43,309 nucleotides of DNA, taken from the IMG/VR virus record IMGVR_UViG_3300010885_073088, positions 1-43,309 of that record, one strand, 5' to 3'. A program made the translations under genes and the position numbers. The notes under the pieces were generated by a model. That model searched no databases. It was not told the origin of the DNA and saw nothing but the letters and a program-made list of their open reading frames with translations. Below, piece after piece: positions 20,401 through 27,573 of this stretch. Positions within the stretch are counted from its first letter, which is position 1, and every line of letters begins with the position of its first letter. The stretch comes from a virus.

Positions 20401-20649
20401 GGACGAACTCATGATGGTCAATACCTAACATCTGGCAGGTATTATTATGGAGGCTACTACGTCTTTGGGTTGGATGGCTACAATTATGTAGTTGATGCGT
20501 ACGTGAATAGCGGCACACCGATCGACATTGCTCGAGCTGACTACTGGGGACTAACTCATGATGGGCAGTTTGAATCATCGGACAGATGGTATTGTGGTGG
20601 AATTTATGTCGGTAATAGCAATGACTATTTGACTAGCTCCTGCGGATAA
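11443..20649 (+). CDS. giant multidomain FN3 fibre protein, N-terminal part (3068 aa)
   Basis: The N-terminus carries the YP signature (NSLTSYPFKTR). After about 600 residues of beta-rich sequence, residues ~660-1170 hold several He_PIG/cadherin-like Ig modules of the form 'LPaGLxlxxxTGxitG'. Residues ~1174-1330 hold two carboxypeptidase-regulatory-like modules (ISGNVSVLGGAPVAGVLI). From ~1335 to the end come about 17 FN3 repeats of the type 'APTIxSI...FTPPxxxGGxxITNYxYSLDGG'. The last FN3 domain (from ~2931) is interrupted by a 90-residue insert and then TAA-TAG. The next gene continues in the same frame and starts with the second half of that same domain, so the two probably derive from one gene of about 4760 codons. 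The role would be a long side fibre or tail-tip adhesin; FN3 and He_PIG modules often bind carbohydrate or act as spacers. Confidence 0.85.
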   Translation: MASQEYLTANSLTSYPFKTRRPTSLVGHPIEDDWFYDIQFTSFVPGIRQVYVASIEKTLSGELIVSFGNAETDEIIPQPVEIASVELVNHYRNSVKSFASSTGARFAVKLIFGPGLLEKTAFNQTYTKAEAELTSAAVVLSAPRVNSLSFKAYDGGELLHVASYMFPEVPYVQPRYNSTFTLYSIHSGDLSVDADSGAGLYDACPAPGAITDVYTINTITPNDTGALFINTSPCYTLNTLTSNDEILLGEYLTPYRDFTIHTGPTTTDTFDAVDAEHSLVLQNFCKPKCPPENLAAFAYYLNRVTDGAAELTKIATSNVETRGRGRSNVQIFTADAFCVNGDDTFVRCSDPAITESYISCGAKFIKYFHEARTLQISYDNVTVRNYTIVEVLDDNSVRLSSSPTQSGNALSFRVIDNGVISNMNCAAAGYNSDAQTYLQPYFKVKHTTSEAFNSAGEYVTYLAVSVVLFNPSKQTAQLQVFTDSGVSPLTRQGNFKIRTSQTVTSSTSGIVSIGCRDYAFVEVVYYIPCGVSGGSLAVNVFDITSSTHTQVGSSYSLNNIAGAPCLGTTLGETTLLRVTQPNSGSFSAEVNLAAGVNSVTFYGDTVDWLEFTPNYTEGKIRITAKHASSIASSKRYSVIYRSFGGDVSGVVSNIVIDYVALPEILSPIAATFSSQSPLRLSRKLNYTDTSPILQISADNMLSLSSDFPSDVFEYTSSSLPDGLVLDATTGKLTGQLTDPEILGGHNFTLTVSASNPAGAAVNPQLIYFLVVADDRPSLSFANPPENNVFALDNITIYGDVIQPFTLTTTGGPITHFSLYGDIPAGLTFNTSTGRILGKILATSSGSRDLQITASNVYGTSNSLSFTLDYTIYKSPEIVSPTSHTSLVLSAVDESTTVTPTLTVVATQVYGGTDNYAVGLVDAVRNHFSSTSLPPGFQIGLYTGKIYGKLTPGTIPTDSVKAKNYACEVLVSNPIGVSSLYINFSFFNAGLRPVINNLISGQVISLSRNRVYSSSDPLYRVAAINSPTSFDVVGLPAGLAINATGALIGMVDTSAYGGDYSLTVTAINATGISDEVHIQLRIPVNILSPVDGGSIVLTVNQAISSSVEILTCQFNDFTTATITTSTLPAGLSLSGTSITGTPSALGTSFVKLYATTENYGTAQITVQVKVVDVSYSISGNVSVLGGAPVAGVLITDGNTSATTRDDGSYTLNNCVVGSYNITASKPKHILTPRYRPVTVTSANLYNVNFTIEGPLRTVFGSVLNTDNLPVFGVLISEGSHTTKTDSFGQYALSVSRVGAAPITASLPYSIAIPASIALDDGVVDLFDQNFVVAIASPPKAPTLNSITLEDRKFVVNFTPPADDGGYAITNYLYNLNNTGYRSANPITTASPVEISGLTPGTTYTVSLRAFSQIGSGADSNSLTATAVGAASAPTINLITSSGPTSLRVQFTSPANDGGYAVVGYRYRLDSGDFVDVSDLAENSFTISGLSGGVRYSVILAAVTSVGIGDSSAPYAGVPLDVPHAPTIASITSASGQLFVNLVPPANNGGSPIINYRYTLNGGEGFIATRDNSSIVSIVGLMDGVSYSVTVAAVNAQGAGPFSASVAAVPQQSPYAPILTSIDAGDTTLVVNFTPPVLGASSVVSYSYSLDDGSTYQECIPPGTLSPVRIYGLTNGTSYAVRLRPTYSDLTYGATSNTLSSIPFTFPSAPTIDSIRPNNNALVVSYTAGDIIGGLPLTNYQYSLDAGTTWISRSPASTLSPLTISNLLNGTSYDVQLRALNSEGRGAASATTTATPYTLPAAPVLNSVLISSNAFVVEAIAPNNGGAAITNYAYSLDNGFNFIVFAPAVSAPPFTLPIADALVGTACRIRLRAINVLGQGPSSNTLTATFITVPAAPTISVIAPGNELAVVNFVPRSTGGSTITDYEYSIDNSPFISGDKTTSPIIINDLVNGRLYSIRVRATNIKGAGFASQAVSVTPRKAPDAPHIAAVTPGDSSLSITFTAPNDNGSPITKYAYSINNGATYTELPPESVNSPIVRSSLINGKNYTVKVKAYNEAGFGTPSTGYIVAPAGPAYAPSLTTLIPGNGSLTLAFNAPTNNGGSAVVGYQYSLNGDPFIASARLANSITIPGLVNGRSYSVTLRAITSYGPGATSLALSAIPRTTPDAPVITELLDFSRGLGSTEYNIPVGSKAFVIKFTAPADGGSPITNYKYTLDAAATEFNPAKTTDAPFVILDSSIAEGFPYSVTIFARNSLGYGPVSNTVTYTPGTPSAPAITSIVAENNQLKIYFTPPVSDGGSSILTYSYKLTPEQYPQRIYPFNTTSPITLNIGDAFFFLGTTFNISIAATNNLGFGKFSNVVAATAGLPGAVRIDNVDALTDGLKIYFTPPADNGNAAVINHEYSINSSSYILLDPPQAAIPGVFTITGLVKNTVYSISLRARNSVGVGKETTITATPGAASPPTLTYVTAAGSGKLIINFIPPITDGGSKIVNYQYSLDGGAYVSVSPPDVTNYITITGLTNGTNYAIRLRAVNEYGGFGIASTPIAGIPIASPSSPIIASVESITAFSIAINFTPPTDTGGTAITNYEYSLDGGNTFTSYESITSPIVVTGLDICSEIDVVLQATNIVGTGPNSNTVHVFAGRFLAPRLLDIYTIYEPTGAGVPDSIFIWENPPYNGLDVTLDRNQLDYSIDGGVNWLAYGNYYGGTLIQNSNFQPAPEGSDVLIRLSYSNYPVGLCPGLPSISGVYYKIGTPNSPTINSVVVSNEALTVNFSFNLKYSWEEPTPVTDVAYSLNGVDYVSSGTVTGPITISGLTNLVTYNITLRGVNAQGVGRPSQTTSAILLPAPTVVSVTSPSVSSLIVNFTAPIDPNGVITNYEYSTDGGSTWVLAGKITSPITITELTLGTSYDVCLRALALHGTSLPSIITQAIPGSPSAPVLLSVDNVGDLGLFLNFTPPVSFGPLPLAYYEYEIEDLGTYTDTATAKADYWGRTHDGQYLTSGRYYYGGYYVFGLDGYNYVVDAYVNSGTPIDIARADYWGLTHDGQFESSDRWYCGGIYVGNSNDYLTSSCG

Positions 20650-23600
20650 TAGATAATTTTTAATTATATGAGTTTCGAAATAATCAATGCTCCGTGGGCG
20701 GTACCCGATTTAGTTGAGGGGCACACATATTTGATACGTATGCGGGCCATTAATACTGGTGGGTACGCTGGACCAGTTTCCTCTGACGGCTTTGGTGTTG
20801 TTGTGTTGGCTGCTTCTGCCCCAACAATAACTTCAGTCGTGGAAGCTGACCACCAGTTAACTATAAATTTTGACGCTCCCACAGATAACGGCAACCACGC
20901 TATAACCAACTATGAGTATAGCTTGGACGGAGGCATTACATACAGACCTTTCTCGCCTGCAAAGACCACTAGCCCATATACAATAACAGGGCTCACAAAC
21001 TGGACGACTTATCTGATAAACCTTCGGGCGGTCAACTCTATAGGTTCAGGTAGAGCCTCAGAGCAGGCGCACGGTCAGCCAGGACAACTACCTCCAACAC
21101 CTACAATAACTAAAATAGAGGCCCGAGCCTATTATGGGTATTATCCTTTTTTTAATATATATTTCACACTACCTGGCGATAACTTCGGAGGGAGTGTGTG
21201 GTATTACGAATATGCTATAAATGGTGGTCCCTTTTTATCTGGGGGGCTATATAGCGAATTGCATACTGCTAGCCCAATGACTGGGATATGGAAGATAGCC
21301 GGGCAGAGCTTGCTTGCATGTACAGATTATAGTATTGTTGTTCGCGGCGTGAACGGTTACGGGCCAGGGCAGGCATCCTCCGCAGTTGAGGTTAAGACTG
21401 CAGTACCTGCAGGTGCGCCGCAAATTACAAGTATTGTTGGTAGTGAGCATAAGATAACGGTGTATTTCACACCCGGTGAGTTTGATTCGGTCTGTAATTC
21501 CTCGATTACTAATTATTCGTATAGCCTCGACGACGGAGCCACATTTATAGACCTAGACCCTGCCAGTGTTATAAATCCTATCGTTATCGGAGGATTGCAG
21601 AATAGTGTATCTTATCCTGTACGCCTACGTAGTTTTAGTGTGGCTGGTTACAGTGAAGCGTCCGATACGGTTTATGGTGTACCTAATACACAATCAGGTC
21701 CCCCAGTAATAACATCTGCAGATGTCTCAGATACTTATGCGCTGATTTATTTTGATGCTCCTACTGATAATGGTGGTGCCCCTATAGATGCCTACGAATA
21801 TTCTATAGATGGTGGGTATACGTTTCATGCCAACAGCTCAGCAACAACTTCAAGCCCATTTAATATTGAGAAGCTTCAAAAAACTTCAACATATGGAGTA
21901 CGTATTAGGGCTATAACCGCTGCAGGTCCTGGGATACCTTCAGAACTGTTCAGTATTACCACAATCACCAAACCTGAGGCACCCACAATACTTAGTGTCA
22001 CCCCAGGCGATCAATCCATAACTGTGGCCTTTAAAGAAGTAGCTAGCAGTGGAGGAGCCCCACTGACCGGATACAAGTGTGTAATACATTCTCCGGGTTT
22101 AACTGGAGACCAGACTGTGATTGTTAACAGTATAACGAGCCCGATCGTGATTAATTCTGCTGCGAGCGTTTATCTTGTGAATAGTCAAACATATACAATT
22201 AAGTTGTACGCCAGAAGCAAGGCGGGGTTTGGTGTAGGTGTTGACGGACCCGATGTAGTACCAGCAAGACCACCAACAGCCCCAACAATAACAAACATAT
22301 CTCAAGACAGCGGACATGTTAATATAACTTTCACACCGCCATCGTCCAACGGAGGTTCAATTATCACAGGGTATAAATACACCATCGATGACGGTACGAC
22401 TTTTACTAATGTTATATATGGTACCCCAGGAGGACCAACAGGTAACGACGCATCTCTTTACACTATGGTGAAAATAGATTTATTGCCAAGAAATGCGGCG
22501 TATTCTGTTAAGATTGCGGCGGTCAATGGTGCAGGTATAGGCACGAACTCTAACTCTGCGGACATCACAGTGCTCTCTGTGCCATATTCTCCGAGAGACT
22601 TAGTACTTACCGTACTGAGCTCCTCATCAGTCAGTATAGGCTTTAACGCTCCATCAAATGACGGAGGTTCAGCCATAACAAACTATGAGTATAGTTTGAA
22701 TAGAGGTATAGCGCCATTCATACCTGTCAGCCCTGCAACTGCAACCAGCCCCATCATTATAACTGGGCTGACACAAGGAACCACATATAGCACAGTTATA
22801 CGCGCTGTGAATAGTGTTGGAGCAGGCTATGTATCCAGTCCAATCGATATCAAGGCTGGTACGACCCCACAGGCACCAACAATAACAGCGGTGTCCAGTA
22901 ATCTACCAACACTGCAGGTTAGTTTCACTGCACCTGTAGACGGTGGAGGATACACTATAAATAATTATCAGTACAGTATTGATGGCGGAAATACATACGC
23001 CACGCTATCCCCAGCAAATAATATATCTCCATTAACTATCACAAATGTTACAGTAGGTAATTCCTACACCGTCAAATTAAAGGCTGTTAACGCTCTAGGT
23101 GTTGGTCTGGCCTCGAACGGTATCACAGGAAAAGCCATATCTGCGCCGAGTGCACCTACGATAACCTCTGTAGTTGCGATTAATACACAATTAGCTATAA
23201 ACTTCACACAACCAGCTAGCGATGGAGGAAGCACTATCACCAACTACGAGTATAGCTTGGATAACGGACTTACATACTTAGACGCGGCCACATACGCAGC
23301 CTGGACCGGCCTCCCAAATCCTATAAATGTCTCTAATCTCAGGAATGGTGTCACGTACTCGGTACGTATCAGAGGCCGTAATGTGGGAGGCATTGGTGCT
23401 TTGTCGAACACAGTTACAGCCACACCAGCAACACTACCAAAAGCACCCAGGATCACTTCAACTTTGCCCAGTAACGGTAGAATAACTTTGAACATACAAC
23501 CTCCAGCAGACACAGGTGGTGCCTCAATATTAGGATACAAGTACAGCTTATCTCCAGGTCCGGCGTCAGAAAAGATGCCATATATAATAACGTCTCCCAT

Positions 23601-24960
23601 CAGCCTTCCAGGCACCAATGGACAAGCTTATGACATAAAAATTTGGGCGGTTAACCGTATGGGTGATAGTGTTGACTTTGCTTCCACCACCGCCACACCA
23701 TTGTCAGCCTCGATTAACGCACCAACCATAACAAATATTGCTGCTGGTGACGGAAGTATTGTTGTGACCTATTCGATGGTTGCAGGAACTTTGGAGGGGA
23801 CACCACTAACGAACTACAAGTATAGTGTTGACGGTGGGACTACATACACAGCCCTCAACCCATCAAACGCAGCGCTATCAGGATCATTCACAGTGTCAGG
23901 TCTCAACAATGAAGCCGTATATACTGTAAAGATGCGGGCAGTCAATGCCGCCGGTGACGGAGTACAATCAGCTGGAGTTCAGGCTACCCCCAGAGGAGCA
24001 CCCTCAACACCAACAATAACTAGTGTGGTTGCCGGAAATCAGTCACTCGCATTAAATTTTACACAGCCCGCGTCTCCAAAAGCTGCCGTTACGAACTATG
24101 AGTATAGTTTAAACGGAGGCGATACATACATTGCGCGCTCCCCGGCATCTATCTTGTCGCCCTTAGTCATTACCGGATTAACAAATGGCGTTACATGTGT
24201 TGTAAGACTTCGGTCTCTAAACGCTAACGGATTACCGAGCGCCACGGCAGCCGAACCTCCAACAAATGCAAATGATTGCAAACCAGGAACAGCGCTAACT
24301 CTTACCGATATTCCAGAAATAACGGCCATAGCGGCTGACGAGCATCAGCTTACTATAACCTACAGTATGCCTCAGCTGCTTGTAACTGTAGCAAACATAT
24401 TAAACCATAAATATAGTTTAGATAATGGTGTAACTTGGACAGCCTTAGCGCCAGCAAGAACCGCACTCACAGACACATTTACCGTAACCGGGTTGATAAA
24501 TTTTAAAGACTATGAGCCAAGAATGAAGGCTGTGAACGCTTTGGGTGACGGTTATATGTCGGTGGGGTATTGGCTAAAGCGCCCAACTGGACCGCCACCT
24601 GTCTATGAAACAATAACAAACGATAACTACGGTACCGTGTATCGCAGATTTAATAACGCCGTATCGGGACAACCTCCGTTCTTTTTGATTGAGATTACAC
24701 TGAAGCCGTTTGAGTATCCTGGAGCAATCAAAACTTCAGAGATCAGTTTGGACGGTGGTACAACTTGGCGTACCATACTACCATTCACAAATCAAACCGG
24801 GACTACCTATTATTTGGCTCAATACGACTCTCGCAGCCCTTATCAGTATGCATATATCACTGACCCTGACCCAGAAGCTGTTCGTAGAATTGGTCTACGC
24901 ACAATTAACGACAAGGGCACCTCAGCTGCACTATACGTAGATATTACAGAACCGCTCACC
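15448..24960 (+). repeat. about 30 tandem FN3-coding repeats
   Basis: From 15448 onward the sequence repeats a unit of about 260-300 nt encoding 'APTI-x-SV...FTPP-x-DGG-x-ITNYEYSLDGG-x-TY...GLTNGTxYxVxLRAVN'. I count about 17 whole units before the double stop at 20647, one split unit across it, and about 14 after it. Units differ enough at DNA level to have diverged, but blocks around the ITNYEYS codons stay similar. Such arrays can change length by recombination, which alters fibre length. Confidence 0.85.
20389..20617 (+). repeat. two tandem copies of a DYWGxTHDGQ module
   Basis: GCTGACTATTGG (20389) and GCTGACTACTGG (20536) begin two copies of a module with a 147-nt period. Both copies encode ADYWG, then R or L, then THDGQ, followed by a Tyr/Gly-rich stretch. 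The pair forms the insert inside the split FN3 domain just before the double stop. It does not resemble FN3; it could be a small ligand-binding loop, but I recognise no family. Confidence 0.7.
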
Positions 24961-25737
24961 TACGCACCCTTCCCTACAATACTTGGGACGCGCTGGGAAA
25001 TTCCTGCAGGTGCAGCTGCGTTAGAGCAGTTGGTTGTCAGCGTGGACCTTGGCGACTCGCAGCTAACCCGATTAACAAAACTTAAAGACTGCTACTTGCG
25101 CGTTGTGCGGCAGAACGGTAATTACACATTACCATGGCCGTGGCCAGACCCAGCTGTTTTCCTATCGCTAGAAAATCGCAAACTTGGAAGCGCAGAAACC
25201 CGCATAGATTTGCCTCCGCTAACCGCAGCAAAAGATAGAGTCATTACAGGCCTCTACATACGGGCAACCAGTCATAACGAGCGGGGCTACTCCCATACCG
25301 CGACGTATCCTCTCCCGGCAGATTTACCATGGATGCAGCGTCCCGTATTTGTGGTATCCAGACCAAATGCCGCAGGTTCAAGTTTGGTCTCTTTTACGCA
25401 AATACTGAATGGTGTTCAGATATATCCATTCACAGTTGCTTCGTATACGATAGTGTATTCCGTTGATGGTGGTCCTTGGTTAAATTTCCGAGCCAACCCC
25501 ACATTTTCCGTGTCGGCTAATTCTTCACACATCATAAGGACAGCTATATTTGAAAATGGTCAACCGTCTTGTCACGTAATCGCCTGCGTATTACCTGCAC
25601 CAGACGGAATTATGAGCTACCCTCAAGGATATGTTTCGCCACGCATCTGGAGCAATTATCCAGAGCCCGCAATGCTCACACCGTCCAACGTCATCGACAA
25701 TTATATTCCATTCAATCCATTTGATTTATCGACCTAG
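20668..25737 (+). CDS. giant FN3 fibre protein, C-terminal part (1689 aa)
   Basis: This frame is in register with the 3068-aa gene upstream, separated only by TAA-TAG plus five codons. Its first ~45 residues (VPDLVEGHTYLIRMRAINTG) are the second half of an FN3 domain whose first half ends the upstream gene. About 14 FN3 repeats follow, the later ones divergent. Residues from ~1430 are different: the strand AALEQLVVSVDLGD is followed by a Trp/Pro-rich end, possibly the receptor-contact tip. The ATG lacks a Shine-Dalgarno sequence and lies in TTTTAATTATATG. It may be translated separately, made by stop readthrough, or be the remnant of a recently split gene. Confidence 0.8.
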   Translation: MSFEIINAPWAVPDLVEGHTYLIRMRAINTGGYAGPVSSDGFGVVVLAASAPTITSVVEADHQLTINFDAPTDNGNHAITNYEYSLDGGITYRPFSPAKTTSPYTITGLTNWTTYLINLRAVNSIGSGRASEQAHGQPGQLPPTPTITKIEARAYYGYYPFFNIYFTLPGDNFGGSVWYYEYAINGGPFLSGGLYSELHTASPMTGIWKIAGQSLLACTDYSIVVRGVNGYGPGQASSAVEVKTAVPAGAPQITSIVGSEHKITVYFTPGEFDSVCNSSITNYSYSLDDGATFIDLDPASVINPIVIGGLQNSVSYPVRLRSFSVAGYSEASDTVYGVPNTQSGPPVITSADVSDTYALIYFDAPTDNGGAPIDAYEYSIDGGYTFHANSSATTSSPFNIEKLQKTSTYGVRIRAITAAGPGIPSELFSITTITKPEAPTILSVTPGDQSITVAFKEVASSGGAPLTGYKCVIHSPGLTGDQTVIVNSITSPIVINSAASVYLVNSQTYTIKLYARSKAGFGVGVDGPDVVPARPPTAPTITNISQDSGHVNITFTPPSSNGGSIITGYKYTIDDGTTFTNVIYGTPGGPTGNDASLYTMVKIDLLPRNAAYSVKIAAVNGAGIGTNSNSADITVLSVPYSPRDLVLTVLSSSSVSIGFNAPSNDGGSAITNYEYSLNRGIAPFIPVSPATATSPIIITGLTQGTTYSTVIRAVNSVGAGYVSSPIDIKAGTTPQAPTITAVSSNLPTLQVSFTAPVDGGGYTINNYQYSIDGGNTYATLSPANNISPLTITNVTVGNSYTVKLKAVNALGVGLASNGITGKAISAPSAPTITSVVAINTQLAINFTQPASDGGSTITNYEYSLDNGLTYLDAATYAAWTGLPNPINVSNLRNGVTYSVRIRGRNVGGIGALSNTVTATPATLPKAPRITSTLPSNGRITLNIQPPADTGGASILGYKYSLSPGPASEKMPYIITSPISLPGTNGQAYDIKIWAVNRMGDSVDFASTTATPLSASINAPTITNIAAGDGSIVVTYSMVAGTLEGTPLTNYKYSVDGGTTYTALNPSNAALSGSFTVSGLNNEAVYTVKMRAVNAAGDGVQSAGVQATPRGAPSTPTITSVVAGNQSLALNFTQPASPKAAVTNYEYSLNGGDTYIARSPASILSPLVITGLTNGVTCVVRLRSLNANGLPSATAAEPPTNANDCKPGTALTLTDIPEITAIAADEHQLTITYSMPQLLVTVANILNHKYSLDNGVTWTALAPARTALTDTFTVTGLINFKDYEPRMKAVNALGDGYMSVGYWLKRPTGPPPVYETITNDNYGTVYRRFNNAVSGQPPFFLIEITLKPFEYPGAIKTSEISLDGGTTWRTILPFTNQTGTTYYLAQYDSRSPYQYAYITDPDPEAVRRIGLRTINDKGTSAALYVDITEPLTYAPFPTILGTRWEIPAGAAALEQLVVSVDLGDSQLTRLTKLKDCYLRVVRQNGNYTLPWPWPDPAVFLSLENRKLGSAETRIDLPPLTAAKDRVITGLYIRATSHNERGYSHTATYPLPADLPWMQRPVFVVSRPNAAGSSLVSFTQILNGVQIYPFTVASYTIVYSVDGGPWLNFRANPTFSVSANSSHIIRTAIFENGQPSCHVIACVLPAPDGIMSYPQGYVSPRIWSNYPEPAMLTPSNVIDNYIPFNPFDLST

Positions 25738-25750
25738 TCTTCTCCTGTAC

Positions 25751-25778
25751 TTGACCTGGAACTGCACGATGCTATAAT
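25751..25778 (+). promoter_or_regulatory. strong sigma-70-type promoter, leaderless
   Basis: TTGACC (25751-25756), a 16-nt spacer ending in TGC (extended -10), and TATAAT (25773-25778) make the best consensus promoter in the window. The -10 box ends 7 nt before the ATG at 25786, so the transcript should begin at or 1 nt before the start codon. It lies in the 48-nt gap after the FN3 gene and would let the last five structural genes be transcribed on their own. Confidence 0.75.
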
Positions 25779-25785
25779 TTGACTT

Positions 25786-26835
25786 ATGGCGATTATCGCA
25801 CTACATCCTAATAATAAAAATCAGTATAGAAAGTATCCACTGAAACAAGGAAGTGACTTTGTTTCCACTGATGGGTATGTTGTTCCTGACGATCTGGTAG
25901 TCAATTGCTCCATAACATCAATCTACGGAAAGCACAGGGTTTACATAAAACAAATAATGTTTAAAGAACTTGTCGCCCGTATAGCTGTGGCGTCTGTTCT
26001 GGACGATGTGTTGCTTGGTGTTTTTTCTGGAGAAGTTTCAGACGACTTCACTACTATAACTCTTCAACCGTTTGTTCGGTTTGTATTTGGTACTATTACA
26101 TTAGGCTCATTAACCTCACTAACCGCAATAACAAGAGTTCTAAATTTCAGCAATCCTCTCATGGGTGGAAAATCTGAGCTAGAAGAGTCTACAATATTTT
26201 GTTATACTCCGCCCGCAGTCAAAAGTATTCGAGATAAAAAGAATAACGAGCTTAGAGGAGACGTCAACTTCGGTGTGTTGACCTCGTTAACAAAAACTAC
26301 AGATCAGCAAACAAAATCCACAAAGTTTACAGCATTGTATCCTGACACAGTATTTAATCTGTCTGATAAGTCTTCATATATAGGCACATGCCCTAACCCC
26401 GTAATTAAAAACATTAACGGAGTTGAGCCGCACCCTTCAGGAGTCGCGAGCCCAGTTAATGACGGTAACATATACATTGTTGGTGTTAAACCTGTGATCT
26501 TTTATGGTGTCGCTGGGGAGTTAGATGCCGGTACCGCAGGCGGCACTGTTCGTGTTGTTACGGATGGCGTCACACTCGACAGCTTGTGTACGCAACGCCA
26601 CAAGCTGCTTCCTCCTGTAGATGTTTCAGGTTTTACGTTGGACACTTCTGAGTTTAAAAATAAATATTATAGCAAACCTAATTTACCGGCGCACCCAGAA
26701 GGCTCAGCAAATTATCCATTACCGAGACCTGCACGCCTGGCCAGTAATTTTAACGCTACCACAAAACCCGAATACTATTACTGGCCGCAATTTGTAAAAC
26801 CAGAGTATTATCAGTATTGGGTTTCTGAGGAATAA
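25786..26835 (+). CDS. virion protein, YP-motif family member 3 (349 aa)
   Basis: It begins ALHPNNKNQYRKYPLKQGSD, the same Asn-then-Tyr-Pro signature as the 10537 and 11443 proteins, followed by VPDDLVVNCSI like the IPDTLIVDFTL of the 10537 protein. It also has RGDVNF and KNINGVEPHPSG, matching the GDV and INGVxP elements of its paralogues. The C-terminus is Tyr/Pro/Trp-rich (EYYYWPQFVKPEYYQYW) and may be a binding tail. It is likely a fibre or baseplate attachment subunit. It has its own promoter and is predicted to be leaderless. Confidence 0.7.
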   Translation: MAIIALHPNNKNQYRKYPLKQGSDFVSTDGYVVPDDLVVNCSITSIYGKHRVYIKQIMFKELVARIAVASVLDDVLLGVFSGEVSDDFTTITLQPFVRFVFGTITLGSLTSLTAITRVLNFSNPLMGGKSELEESTIFCYTPPAVKSIRDKKNNELRGDVNFGVLTSLTKTTDQQTKSTKFTALYPDTVFNLSDKSSYIGTCPNPVIKNINGVEPHPSGVASPVNDGNIYIVGVKPVIFYGVAGELDAGTAGGTVRVVTDGVTLDSLCTQRHKLLPPVDVSGFTLDTSEFKNKYYSKPNLPAHPEGSANYPLPRPARLASNFNATTKPEYYYWPQFVKPEYYQYWVSEE

Positions 26836-26847
26836 TTAATACCTTAT

Positions 26848-27567
26848 ATGTCTATCTATAATCCATTATCGTGGCAGAGCGAACATGCGCTGTCCGGCTT
26901 CCCATTTGATGTTGAGCTGGATATCCGTGACTTTATAGTGGACGCACAATTTGTACAATTTGATGGATTTATACCTGTATTGAATTACGCGTATGTAGAG
27001 TTAGATAGAATTAGGCTGTCGATAACATTCGATAGTGGTACGCAATCGTCTATAGAGTTTTTAAGGGCAGCTTATTTGCGCGATGGAGGTTATCGCAGTC
27101 TTCGCATATACACAACTAGCGGAGATCGATATCTGGGCACAATTACCTTTGGATCCGGGGCCTCTGTACTTTGGGAAAACTATATAGGACAAAAGCTGAC
27201 ATACGATCAGAGTTTTACAGTTAGCACTGTTCGTGGTATACCATCAAGAGATGCCGTCTACGCTCTCGACGGCAACTACGGAGACATCACCTTAGGTAGG
27301 ACATATCAGGATTCCACTATATTCTATAATGTGAGTGAGGATTTAAACGCTGTAACATTTAATGCTGTTGGAGGACACTCCGTTGCTGACGACGCAAAAC
27401 CTGAAGGATTAAGAAAAATAAATCTAGTTACACCCTTAAACAATAATATCAATCTAGCATCAAACGATGTAATCAAAATATCTTCGTTTAATTCTCAGTC
27501 TTTAACTGTCGATCTTGTGTCGGGTAGCGTATCGAAAGCGTTTGCCGTACCTTCACTAGTAACTTAA
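26848..27567 (+). CDS. virion protein, YP-motif family member 4 (239 aa)
   Basis: The N-terminus, LSWQSEHALSGFPFDVE, is a variant of the family signature with Phe-Pro in place of Tyr-Pro. A short beta-rich body follows, with GNYGDITLG at the place of the GDV element in its relatives. It is shorter than its paralogues and lacks a clear INGVxP segment. The gene starts 12 nt after its neighbour and ends 6 nt before the next. A structural role is inferred from the family and position only. Confidence 0.65.
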   Translation: MSIYNPLSWQSEHALSGFPFDVELDIRDFIVDAQFVQFDGFIPVLNYAYVELDRIRLSITFDSGTQSSIEFLRAAYLRDGGYRSLRIYTTSGDRYLGTITFGSGASVLWENYIGQKLTYDQSFTVSTVRGIPSRDAVYALDGNYGDITLGRTYQDSTIFYNVSEDLNAVTFNAVGGHSVADDAKPEGLRKINLVTPLNNNINLASNDVIKISSFNSQSLTVDLVSGSVSKAFAVPSLVT

Positions 27568-27573
27568 TATTTT

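Noticed and set aside
20653-20667. ATAATT/AATTAT palindrome as a terminator between the fibre genes
   Set aside because: It is a weak AT-only stem without a T run, just before the start codon.
23244-23618. Antisense frames within the FN3 genes
   Set aside because: They follow the repeat structure of the plus strand and lack coding character.
15448-24960. Regular repeats as a CRISPR array
   Set aside because: Repeats are 260-300 nt, diverged and in frame; they encode FN3 domains.
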